A stretch of 64,000 nucleotides of DNA from Siphonodentalium dalli (Eukaryota; Mollusca; Scaphopoda; Gadilida; Siphonodentaliidae). Position 1 is the first letter of the stretch. Each line of letters opens with the position of its first letter. A program made the position numbers and the translations under genes. The stretch spans positions 15,047,729 through 15,111,728 of the forward strand of contig CP136068.1 of assembly GCA_032622095.1 (NCBI GenBank). The letters are read 5' to 3'. Shown here one piece after another: positions 9,676-17,284 of this stretch. Under the pieces are notes generated by a model. That model had not been told where the DNA came from and searched no databases. It saw only the letters and a list, made by a program, of their open reading frames with translations.

Positions 9676-11391
9676 TTAGGTGCTAATCATACAATACGGG
9701 CAAAGATAGTTATCAATTTTCTCTGCCTCCTGTTTGTTAATTTTTATGCACCCCCCATGAAACCAGTCTGCACACTTGGCACATTGAATCATGAACCCCT
9801 CCTCGGGTCCCCGACAGATACAAAACAATGGAACGGGTGATCCCCGTATTTGAGAAAGTGCCCTTTGTCTCTCAATCCAGGGTGGTAGGACCCAATCTTT
9901 ACAATGTTTTATGTGATCATGATTCACAGTCTGGGTTTTGGTGCAAAACTGAATCTCAAATAGGAATGTGCTGAACTTTTTGGTTATAATCCCCGGGCCC
10001 TTCCAGACAGGGTTTAGCTTCTTGGCTTGCCCCTTTTTGGTCCCAAAGTCCAGAACATACACCAAGTCGCCCGGTACATATTTGTTCATTCGGGCCGACT
10101 TGTCACATCGCTTCTTTTGGTAGCGTTGTTGCGTTCTCAGTTTCTGTCGGGCAAATTCATGTGCCTCTAGCATTGAATTCTCTAGCAAATTCACCAGTTC
10201 GCTGGTGGTATGACACGGTTGCTTTGGCGGGGGTCCAAACACTAGATCCGCGGGCTGATAGACTTCGCGACCCAACATGAGTTTATTGGGCGTAAAGCCC
10301 GTGCTCCTGTTGACGGAAGAGCGTATCGCGCCTGCTATTTGTGGGACGTAAAGGTCCCAAGTATTTTGTTTGGTACCCAAGTAGCACCGTACGGCGTCCA
10401 TTAATGTTCGGTTCATACGTTCGATTTGTCCATTAGAACTGGGCCTCCAGGCTGTGGTCCTGGTCTTATTTATTTGTAAGGCCCGACAGATATTTTGAAA
10501 TAGCTCGCTTTCAAAGTTGGAACCGCGATCGCTATAGATTTCCAATGGACAGCCAAAACGTGAAAAAACTTCGTTGACCAAAGTTGTCGCTGTTATCTCT
10601 GCTGTTTGCGAAGGCAGGGGCAGACACTCAATCCACTTGGTGAATTGGTCGGCCACCATTAAAACATGTTCATTTCCTTTGGCCGTTTTAGGCAACGGCC
10701 CTAAAAAGTCAATATGAAGCCTTTCCATGGGCGCCCCTGCATGATAACTAATTAGTTCATGTTTGACTTTGCGCACCGGACGTTTACATTTACTGCACTT
10801 CGGGCAAGAAGCCACATAATTCTCCACATCGGTCCGAAGCCCTATCCAAAAATATTTCGATTTAACTTTTTCTAGGGTTCGTTGCATACCCTGGTGACCA
10901 GATGTAGGCGGTTCGTGATTTAAGGTTAAAACCTCACCTTTCAGGGTGTATGGGATTACTAACACCAAATCGCCATATTTTCTTTCTTTATAAAGTAACC
11001 CACCCTGTAGTGAATATTTCTGTTTACTCGCCCACATTTGCTTAGTTTTGGAACTAGCTAGAAATAATTCAGATTTCCCGGGCTCTGTTTTTTCCAGGGC
11101 CCACTGGTATATTATTGCCAAATCAGAATCATCTTTCTGGTGTTTTTCAATATCTTCCGGGGACTGATCTCCCATTGGGTTAGTCAAATCCAGTGTTTTA
11201 GTCGCTTGGGAGCTAGGGTCATTCACGACTTCTGCTCCCAATAGGTGAGTGTTGAACCGATTTTCGCCTTGCGACGTTTCCCATGGTGAATCTAGTTCAA
11301 AACCCTGACTTATTTCTATCAGTTGGTTTACATCTAGCGTATCTAGCGTTGGGTTAATTTCTGGGGCTAATCTACTGGTTGTAGCCCCCTG
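9676..11391 (-). CDS. Integrase with C-terminal PHD finger
   Basis: The frame is open from 11391 without an ATG, so it is best read as a -1 continuation of Pol; the residue numbers used here count from the TTG at 11241 (521 aa). It has the HHCC zinc domain (H109, H116, C146, C149), a DDE core with D178, D238 and E274 (D-x59-D-x35-E, the canonical spacing), and a GPY/F-like segment around 411-419. At the C-terminus, where chromoviruses carry a chromodomain, lies a complete C4HC3 PHD finger: C474, C476, C487, C490, H495, C498, C514, C517. The DWFHG motif with W493, plus M484 and F473, resembles the methyl-lysine cage of KDM7/PHF2/PHF8-type fingers that bind H3K4me3. The protein inserts the cDNA into chromosomes; steering by histone marks is inference. 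All catalytic residues are intact. Confidence 0.93.
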   Translation of the reverse strand, partial: QGATTSRLAPEINPTLDTLDVNQLIEISQGFELDSPWETSQGENRFNTHLLGAEVVNDPSSQATKTLDLTNPMGDQSPEDIEKHQKDDSDLAIIYQWALEKTEPGKSELFLASSKTKQMWASKQKYSLQGGLLYKERKYGDLVLVIPYTLKGEVLTLNHEPPTSGHQGMQRTLEKVKSKYFWIGLRTDVENYVASCPKCSKCKRPVRKVKHELISYHAGAPMERLHIDFLGPLPKTAKGNEHVLMVADQFTKWIECLPLPSQTAEITATTLVNEVFSRFGCPLEIYSDRGSNFESELFQNICRALQINKTRTTAWRPSSNGQIERMNRTLMDAVRCYLGTKQNTWDLYVPQIAGAIRSSVNRSTGFTPNKLMLGREVYQPADLVFGPPPKQPCHTTSELVNLLENSMLEAHEFARQKLRTQQRYQKKRCDKSARMNKYVPGDLVYVLDFGTKKGQAKKLNPVWKGPGIITKKFSTFLFEIQFCTKTQTVNHDHIKHCKDWVLPPWIERQRALSQIRGSPVPLFCICRGPEEGFMIQCAKCADWFHGGCIKINKQEAEKIDNYLCPYCMIST

Positions 11392-13988
11392 TCAATAACT
11401 GTCTTGATGTTAGTCCCATTGCTAACCAGTTTATCCTGTGATGGTGGTTCCAATGGCCATGACCTCCCCTGTATCGTCTTATGGACAAATTTGTGCGGCA
11501 GTGGAACTACATCATCCACTTCCTCAAAAAACCGAGCCCAGTTTTGATGTACTCTGGTACAGTACTTACACCCAGCACATGGTAAGTTTTCTAAGGGTAC
11601 CCCAGCCCGGTAATTTCCACACTCATCCTCCTCTGGAATTCGAGATAGAATATCGGCATTCAAATGTTTAGACCCCGCCCTATGTATGACCGTAAAGTCA
11701 TACTGACTTAGTTCTTCTAACCAACGGGCAATTTGCCCTTCGGGTTTTTTAAAACCCAATAACCACCTTAAACTAGAATGATCTGAACGTATTGTAAACG
11801 GGCGGCCTAATAACCAATACTTGAATTGCCGGGTAAATTTGACAACGGCTAGCAGCTCGAGACGAGTTGCACAGTACTTCTTTTGTTCCGGGGTAGTTCC
11901 ACAACTTCCATAGGCTATTACCCTTTCCTTGCCATTCTGTACTTGAATCAATTCCCCACCGAGCCCTCTTGCCGACCCATCTGTATCGAGGATAAAGGGG
12001 TCTTCTGTATTTGCAAATGTTAATACCGGAGGGGTACTCAAAGCTAGCTTCAGGGCTATAAAAGCCCTTTCTTCTACCTCGCCCCGCGCAAAAAGGTTGT
12101 TAGCAGTTTTCGCATACAATGGCGCGGCTAAGGTAGCGAAATCTTTGCAAAAAACCCGGTGGTAGTTACAATATCCCAGAAAACGTTCCACGTCCTTGGT
12201 ATTACCCAGCCTAGGCCATTCCCGTATAACCCGGGAGGCCTGTTCTCCCATTTCCATCCCTAGGGGCGAAACTGTTCGACCTAGAAATTCCATTTCCTGT
12301 TGAAAAAGCACACACTTTTTGGGCTTTAGGCGAAGCCCATATTGTCTAAATCGATCTAAGACCTCTCGCAGATTTCGAAACATTGACGGAACATCTAAAC
12401 TCATCACTGATACATCGTCAATAAATGCCAAGGCAGTATCCCATAATAACCCCTTAAGCACTAGGTCCATAACTCTCATGTAAGTACTAACCGCACCACA
12501 TAAGCCGTAACTCATTTTGGTCCATTCAAAAAGCCCATATTTTGTTATAAATGCCGTTTTATTACGGTCTTCGGGCCTAATGTTGACCTGAAGGTACGCC
12601 TGATTTGAATCCAGTTTGGACCACCATTTATTCCTAGAAATCGTCTGTATACAGTCATCGACTAGTGGTAACGGGTAAACATCTTTCGTAGTGACCGAGT
12701 TTACCCCGCGAAAATCTAATGCCCACCGTACCGCCCCACATCGCTTACGTATCAACACTGGGGCCGAGCTCCATTCAGAAACACTAGGTTGAATAACCCC
12801 AGATTTGAGCATGTTTTTCAACAACTGCTCTTCTTCATCAGCAAAACAAGCGGGCGTACGACGCATTCTACATTTGATGGGTTTTGCGTCTCCTGTCGGA
12901 ATGGTATGTTCAATGGCCGAAAATTCGCCCAAGTCGTCATTATTTTTCGCAAAGACATCACTATATTCCACAAGTAATTCCCGTAATTTCATTTGTTCCA
13001 AATCTGTGAGCAGCTTTTTAGAGCGCTCAAACAAATCCACTAAATGAACGGGTAACTCGTCGGAGCTATTTATACTCATATCTGGGTCATGTCTTGGGGG
13101 TTCCATCTCTGAGTCGGGAGGTTCGGCATTGATACCACTGTTAGATAAAACCTCCCGTGAAACTGCAACATTTCCCACCGTAATGTCAGAAACCGGGGCC
13201 CCTGCAAAAGATTCCAATCCCTCACTTTCATAAGCTATGCCGATGGCCCACCCTGCCTTTAAAATTACGGGCTGTTCTGTTGGATTTATGAAAACCAAGA
13301 CTGGATCCTTATTGGCTTGCTGCCATGTTCGGGGTATCAAAAGCTTCCCCCTATCAAAGGGTTCTATAAGGTAATTGACCGGAATAGAACTTACTTTACA
13401 AGTTACATATTTGATTGAAAGTGGCGGGAACTCTTCACGAGTTCCCAAGGTTACTGTCATTTTGGCCATTTGTCCTTCACTTGAAAGCATGATGGGCACT
13501 TGTTCCCCTGCTAAATACATTTGATTATTTTCCAAATCTAACTGGGCCCCGAATTCCTTTAAGAAATCCAAGCCCAAAATCATTGGTGTGTTTATCGGCG
13601 CAACATAAAAGGTTCGGATATACCACTTTGTTCCCAGTTTCATTTTTAAAGGACCAACGACTTTACCCGGCAAAGTGTTTAAGTCGCGCCCCACCGTACG
13701 GACCTCAATGGTTTTGATCACAACAGGCTTGGGCTCGATCAGAGCCAAAACTTCATCTGCAATAATACTGACTTGCGCACCGGTATCTATTAAAGAATCT
13801 AATTGTACATTGCCAAGAATTGTGGGTACGGTAAAAGACAATTTTTCAGTTAATTGCTGTATAGTTATACTATCCGGGAAATCCGTTTTATGAAGGAATT
13901 CCCGTACCGGTATCTCTGAGCTAGGTTCAACATCAGGGCTGGCCGGAGAAGCACCTAGGCCTCCTCCGACCCGCTGTCGTTTAACTCG
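11367..13988 (-). CDS. Pol part 1: aspartic protease, reverse transcriptase, RNase H
   Basis: The frame is open from 13988, overlaps the gag end and has no ATG of its own; residues here count from the TTG at 13841 (824 aa). The protease active site DTGA is at 19-22 and the flap/second half ILGLDFL at 88-94. RT motif A is SKLDSNQAY (D411) and motif C is FIDD (473-476), a Phe variant of the usual YxDD. RNase H keeps all four acidic residues: D621, E662, D687 and D730. After RNase H comes a short Cys cluster (C755, C758, C761) that I do not recognise. It copies the RNA genome to DNA in cytoplasmic particles. All catalytic motifs are intact, which fits the near-identical LTRs. Expression is presumably as a Gag-Pol fusion through the -1 site at 13979-13985. 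Confidence 0.95.
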   Translation of the reverse strand, partial: RVKRQRVGGGLGASPASPDVEPSSEIPVREFLHKTDFPDSITIQQLTEKLSFTVPTILGNVQLDSLIDTGAQVSIIADEVLALIEPKPVVIKTIEVRTVGRDLNTLPGKVVGPLKMKLGTKWYIRTFYVAPINTPMILGLDFLKEFGAQLDLENNQMYLAGEQVPIMLSSEGQMAKMTVTLGTREEFPPLSIKYVTCKVSSIPVNYLIEPFDRGKLLIPRTWQQANKDPVLVFINPTEQPVILKAGWAIGIAYESEGLESFAGAPVSDITVGNVAVSREVLSNSGINAEPPDSEMEPPRHDPDMSINSSDELPVHLVDLFERSKKLLTDLEQMKLRELLVEYSDVFAKNNDDLGEFSAIEHTIPTGDAKPIKCRMRRTPACFADEEEQLLKNMLKSGVIQPSVSEWSSAPVLIRKRCGAVRWALDFRGVNSVTTKDVYPLPLVDDCIQTISRNKWWSKLDSNQAYLQVNIRPEDRNKTAFITKYGLFEWTKMSYGLCGAVSTYMRVMDLVLKGLLWDTALAFIDDVSVMSLDVPSMFRNLREVLDRFRQYGLRLKPKKCVLFQQEMEFLGRTVSPLGMEMGEQASRVIREWPRLGNTKDVERFLGYCNYHRVFCKDFATLAAPLYAKTANNLFARGEVEERAFIALKLALSTPPVLTFANTEDPFILDTDGSARGLGGELIQVQNGKERVIAYGSCGTTPEQKKYCATRLELLAVVKFTRQFKYWLLGRPFTIRSDHSSLRWLLGFKKPEGQIARWLEELSQYDFTVIHRAGSKHLNADILSRIPEEDECGNYRAGVPLENLPCAGCKYCTRVHQNWARFFEEVDDVVPLPHKFVHKTIQGRSWPLEPPSQDKLVSNGTNIKTVIDRGLQPVD
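11385..11389 (-). promoter_or_regulatory. Candidate -1 frameshift site between RNase H and integrase frames
   Basis: The Pol frame stops at a TAG (11367-11369) while the integrase frame is open from just after a TGA (11392-11394), so any shift must occur in this 22-base window. It contains AGGGGGC: a GGG codon that can re-pair on GGG after slipping one base back. The relation between frames is -1. It is not a standard X-XXY-YYZ heptamer, so the exact slip site is inference. Confidence 0.45.
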
Positions 13989-16369
13989 TCATCGGAAAAA
14001 TGCACATTTTGTGATCGTATAGTAGACGTTCGGGTCTGATCGTTTTCCGTATTGGGGTTTGAGCCTTTATTGCCGGGGCGCTTAGTGGGACACTCTCGCG
14101 AGTAATGCGAAGACGACCCACAGGTCCAGCAGCCCTGTCGTCGGGGTGATGGAGAACGCCCCCTGTCATTACGCGGTTCGGGAGACCGTGACAGCTTAAG
14201 AGTCAATGTCGCCATGTTTTCGGTCATGCGCTCCACCGAAGTTTGCACCCCCTTCATGCTATCTAACATACTAGTTGTCAAAGTCTCAAGGTTCGAACTT
14301 AGTTTACTAAGTTCGCTCCTTTCGTGAGGCTCCGAACCGTTGTTTCTCGCAACTATGGTTCCTGTTGATTGCATTAATTGTAATCTAGGGCGACCCGATT
14401 GGTTTTTGCCCTTTGTATCACTAGTTATTTTATCCGGGTCCTTACTCTGACCGTAAATCGCAAGCGAAGTATGTTGATACCATTTAACGCTATCGATGGC
14501 CTTTTCGATTGATCGCGGGCGCGCATTTGCAGCATACAAGCCTGCCTCCTTATCCAGACCCCCATGACAAAATCTCAGTATTGCTTGGGCAAACATGTGC
14601 TCCTCTGGCAAATTACCATAGGCACGTACGGCCAATGTTAACACATGATCTGCCCATTCTTCCAATTGTTGACCTGTTTGCTGTTGCGCTTGCAAGAATT
14701 GTATTTGCGCCGTTTCGGGCAAATCAATCATCCCAAATCGTTTTTCCAATTTGCGCATAATGTTTCGCAAAGACATCCAAGGGTCTTGTTTCAACATTGT
14801 CGCAAAGTACTCGCTGGCCTTACCTTGTAAGCACCAGCACAAACAATTAATGCTTTCCTGTTCATCCCAACTTTCATAGTCCCTCATGTGTCTAAATTTC
14901 AGTTGGAAGGGCTGCCAGCTTTGACTGCCATCATACTCCAAAGTTTTGGGGATTCTCGGAGCCCGTCTCGGTCTAACATCCCGATTATTGTTTGGACCTA
15001 ATCGGTCATTATCACCAGACCTGATATCTTGAGGGCCCCGGCCCATATGAAAGGCTGGGCCCGGACGACCCCTTTCCCGATCCCACTGATTATCATCATT
15101 TTCTCGGTCACGACGGCCCTCAAATTGGGCCTGTCTTCTGGGCGGACGGTCTTCAAAATCCGAATCTTCGCGATCGTCATATTCGTCGCGACCCCTATTC
15201 CGGAGGCGCCTATTTGCACCACCCCCATCGGATGGAGACCGGTTGCGGCGAAACCTATCTGGATGATCATTATTACCCGATCTATCTCGATCCCTAAACC
15301 TCGGTCGCCCATCTACATGATTGTCACGGGACTGCGACCGTCCCCGTGGAAATCTATCACGGTTATGCTCAGCCGACCTTTCTCGATCTCGATATCGAGG
15401 TCGCCTATTCGAATGATTGTCTCGGGACTGAGACCGTCCACGTGGAAACCCATCCTGTATAAGATCTTCCCTGAAATCATGCATCTCCCTAACCCTTCGC
15501 CCACCTGTTTGTTGGCCACGCGGACTGGGTGGGGCGTTATTCGACCGTTGACGCCTTTCTTGATGTTCCACAGCCCTGCTTACTGGGCTATGTTGCCGAC
15601 CACTATGCGAATGGTGCACATTTGATCTCTCGCGTCGGTGCGTCTGGTCACGATTTCTACTATCGCGACCCCGTGATGGTCGAGAGTTACGATCGACGCG
15701 AAGATTGCCAAAATCCTGTTCCAAGTCGAAATCAACTGGGCTTGTAGCCTTTATTTGTCCCCACACGCCCCCTCCCCGAAACCTCGGTATTAGAATTGGC
15801 GGGGTAAGGATCGCGAGACATGTGGCGATTATGACGGTCGCCATCGTATTGGGCGAAATCATCTGACTGATTGCCGAGTGGAACCCGGGACTTAGGACGC
15901 GTTCGACCTTGGGCTGGGTGCCTCCGTGAATCCTCATATGAGGGGGCGGCTCACCGTATGGTGGTCCGACATCTATCTGGTCACTCCTACGGCGGACAGA
16001 ATCGGTAGCATGTAACCAGGGCGGCACGATACGAGCATCACTACTGGAATGCGGGGGAACGTCGCCCTCAGAATCCGATGAAAGTGCTCGCCTCAATGGC
16101 GCATCCTGGATTGAAACTCGGCTATCTCCCCGAGATGGCAAAACAACCGAGTTATTTGGGTGTGGGAGCAACTTGAACTGCCCCCGATCCCTATCAGAAT
16201 TTGATGGCTGCTGCTGATCATGTTCAGCAGCTCTGTCTGCATCACAGGAATATGAGCAGCGGGATCGTGCATCATTATCCCCATTTGAATGCGGGAACCA
16301 ATCTATTAGTGCTAATAAACCCTCGTGATCTTGACTTCCCGAACTGCCCGTAAAGTGTCTTCGGACAGA
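13955..16369 (-). CDS. Gag with SR-like arginine-rich tract, capsid and CCHC knuckle
   Basis: The frame is open from 16369 and its first ATG is only at 15935-15937; residues here count from the TTG at 16171 (738 aa). Residues ~108-130 are hydrophobic. Residues 160-405 are dominated by Arg, Asp and Ser, with two copies of a ~33-aa unit starting FPRGRSQSRDNH (242 and 274), resembling SR-protein RS/RD tracts. A helical capsid region of the Retrotrans_gag type covers ~405-575 (W419, W446 and the acidic/aromatic helices after it). A CCHC knuckle C681-x2-C684-x4-H689-x4-C694 follows and should bind the RNA genome. The frame overlaps ORF0 by 58 bases in the -1 relation and no ATG lies in its first part, so Gag may begin by frameshift from ORF0, at a non-ATG codon, or at the internal ATG. 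Confidence 0.9.
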   Translation of the reverse strand, partial: SVRRHFTGSSGSQDHEGLLALIDWFPHSNGDNDARSRCSYSCDADRAAEHDQQQPSNSDRDRGQFKLLPHPNNSVVLPSRGDSRVSIQDAPLRRALSSDSEGDVPPHSSSDARIVPPWLHATDSVRRRSDQIDVGPPYGEPPPHMRIHGGTQPKVERVLSPGFHSAISQMISPNTMATVIIATCLAILTPPILIPRFRGGGVWGQIKATSPVDFDLEQDFGNLRVDRNSRPSRGRDSRNRDQTHRRERSNVHHSHSGRQHSPVSRAVEHQERRQRSNNAPPSPRGQQTGGRRVREMHDFREDLIQDGFPRGRSQSRDNHSNRRPRYRDRERSAEHNRDRFPRGRSQSRDNHVDGRPRFRDRDRSGNNDHPDRFRRNRSPSDGGGANRRLRNRGRDEYDDREDSDFEDRPPRRQAQFEGRRDRENDDNQWDRERGRPGPAFHMGRGPQDIRSGDNDRLGPNNNRDVRPRRAPRIPKTLEYDGSQSWQPFQLKFRHMRDYESWDEQESINCLCWCLQGKASEYFATMLKQDPWMSLRNIMRKLEKRFGMIDLPETAQIQFLQAQQQTGQQLEEWADHVLTLAVRAYGNLPEEHMFAQAILRFCHGGLDKEAGLYAANARPRSIEKAIDSVKWYQHTSLAIYGQSKDPDKITSDTKGKNQSGRPRLQLMQSTGTIVARNNGSEPHERSELSKLSSNLETLTTSMLDSMKGVQTSVERMTENMATLTLKLSRSPEPRNDRGRSPSPRRQGCWTCGSSSHYSRECPTKRPGNKGSNPNTENDQTRTSTIRSQNVHFSDDELNDSGSEEA
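13979..13985 (-). promoter_or_regulatory. -1 programmed frameshift heptamer GTTAAAC between gag and pol
   Basis: On the minus strand the gag codons read GAG TTA AAC, so the heptamer G-TTA-AAC is in the correct phase for a -1 slip. It lies inside the 34-base overlap of gag (stop TAG at 13955-13957) and pol (open after a TGA at 13989-13991), and the two frames differ by exactly -1. GTTAAAC is a known functional slip site in arteriviruses. I did not fold the downstream RNA, so the stimulatory structure is unverified. Confidence 0.7.
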
Positions 16370-16533
16370 TTACCCACCCGGGCCCTTTGCAAAATAATAG
16401 ATCTTGCTCTACGCCGATCAATTCCCGGTAAGACCAAAAGAGCCTCGTAATGGCATGTATTTATCTGAACACGGGGCTCCGCGGGTTCAATGTCAACCCC
16501 AGAACCCGAGCTTACGGAATGATTCGCTGCCAT
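16312..16533 (-). CDS. ORF0: small helix-hairpin-helix protein upstream of gag
   Basis: An ATG-started frame (16531-16533) of 73 residues. About residues 23-66 match the ComEA-type helix-hairpin-helix pattern: INTCHYEALLVLPGI followed by DRRRARSIILQRARVG and LSEDTLRAVREV, i.e. the IN-A-x-x-x-EL-x-x-LPGI hairpin and the following AxxII-x-x-R helix. Such modules bind the DNA backbone non-specifically. It is the first protein frame after the leader and overlaps the gag frame by 58 bases (16312-16369) in the -1 relation, so it could be made alone or as the N-terminus of Gag. I see no standard slippery heptamer in the overlap. HhH domains are not a usual part of Gypsy elements; function is inferred only from the fold. 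Confidence 0.75.
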   Translation of the reverse strand: MAANHSVSSGSGVDIEPAEPRVQINTCHYEALLVLPGIDRRRARSIILQRARVGNLSEDTLRAVREVKITRVY

Positions 16534-17018
16534 TTCGAAAAAAGTGGCCACCACAAATACTCCAAATCAAAAAAGCAAAATTGGAGGGCAAAAATTGTTG
16601 AAAAATTGTACAAAAAATGCCACAGACAAAAAAACATGTAAAGCTGGGATGAAACTCGGATTATATCCAAGGAAAATCCCTTCACGACGTGTGGACAATA
16701 ACAAAACGTGTAGACGAAGACGTATTGAGGACAACGACGTAATAGGACAACACAATGTGATCTGCTTGACAAAATCTATCTCAAAAAGTTGCAAGTAAAT
16801 CTGGAAATAACGGGCAAGTAATTATGCGCCAAACTGCTGTAATGTAGCAGAAAAGGTATCGGTAAGTACCAATATTATATAGGAATCAACCAACGATTCA
16901 ACAAGGGACGGATGTCCCCGGATTTAAAAACGGGACTTAAGAAAAATCCCGACCTCAATGACGGCCATTGCTGTCAGACGCATTGTCAACGCGAGAATTA
17001 CGGTAGCAAATTCGGTTT
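16534..17018 (-). other. 5' leader of the element
   Basis: About 485 bases lie between the primer-binding site and the ORF0 ATG. Several short frames occur on both strands but none resembles a protein. By position it should hold the packaging and dimerisation signals; I cannot identify them. Confidence 0.6.
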
Positions 17019-17031
17019 ACTCACAGCGCCA
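17019..17031 (-). other. Primer-binding site, complementary to a tRNA-Ser 3' end
   Basis: The plus strand reads ACTCACAGCGCCA three bases before the LTR. It equals the 3' end (acceptor GCTGTGA arm, G discriminator, CCA) expected for an animal tRNA-Ser of the CGA type, so on the minus strand the template begins TGGCGCTGTGAG. The match weakens beyond about 13 bases. The assignment to Ser rests on my recall of tRNA sequences. Confidence 0.7.
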
Positions 17032-17034
17032 ATT

Positions 17035-17280
17035 TGTAGTAACCTGGCTACAACTCTTGCCCGCAATACCAGATATACTTACACTATCTATTGTCTGTGT
17101 ATTGTATCTTGGTTCTTTCGCCTGCAGGCAACCTTCACTATTGTATTTCTTGTATCATTTCTATGCGTCTGTGTGGTTCATGGTCTGGTGTCAAAGTGTG
17201 GCGGGAAATCGGGCTCTAGCCTTGACCTCTCTGACGCCGGTAAATTTACCGGCGACAGGGAGCGTCCAAAAGATGCCACA
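17035..17280 (-). repeat. 5' LTR
   Basis: 246 bp, one mismatch to the 3' LTR. It drives transcription leftwards. It is followed on the plus strand by GTAC (17281-17284), the right-hand target duplication. Confidence 0.95.
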
Positions 17281-17284
17281 GTAC

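Larger units (their letters stand above)
5196..17280 (-). mobile_element. Complete young Ty3/Gypsy-type LTR retrotransposon with ORF0, PHD-integrase and TatD-like ORF3
   Basis: Two 246-bp direct repeats (5196-5441 and 17035-17280), each beginning TG and ending CA on both strands, flank an 11.6-kb internal region. GTAC lies immediately outside both ends (5192-5195 and 17281-17284), a 4-bp target duplication. The LTRs differ at one position (A at 5358, T at 17197), so insertion was recent. All genes read on the minus strand: ORF0 (HhH), gag, protease-RT-RNase H, integrase-PHD, ORF3 (C2H2 finger plus TatD-like domain). The order protease-RT-RNase H-integrase is diagnostic of Ty3/Gypsy elements. 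There is no envelope-like ORF; ORF3 takes that position. At 12 kb it is long for the group. None of the four long frames has an internal stop. The element is richer in GC than the flanks. Confidence 0.95.

Noticed and set aside
15029-15625. 198-codon plus-strand frame opposite gag
   Set aside because: It is the antisense of the Arg-rich Gag tract, and its composition is explained by that.
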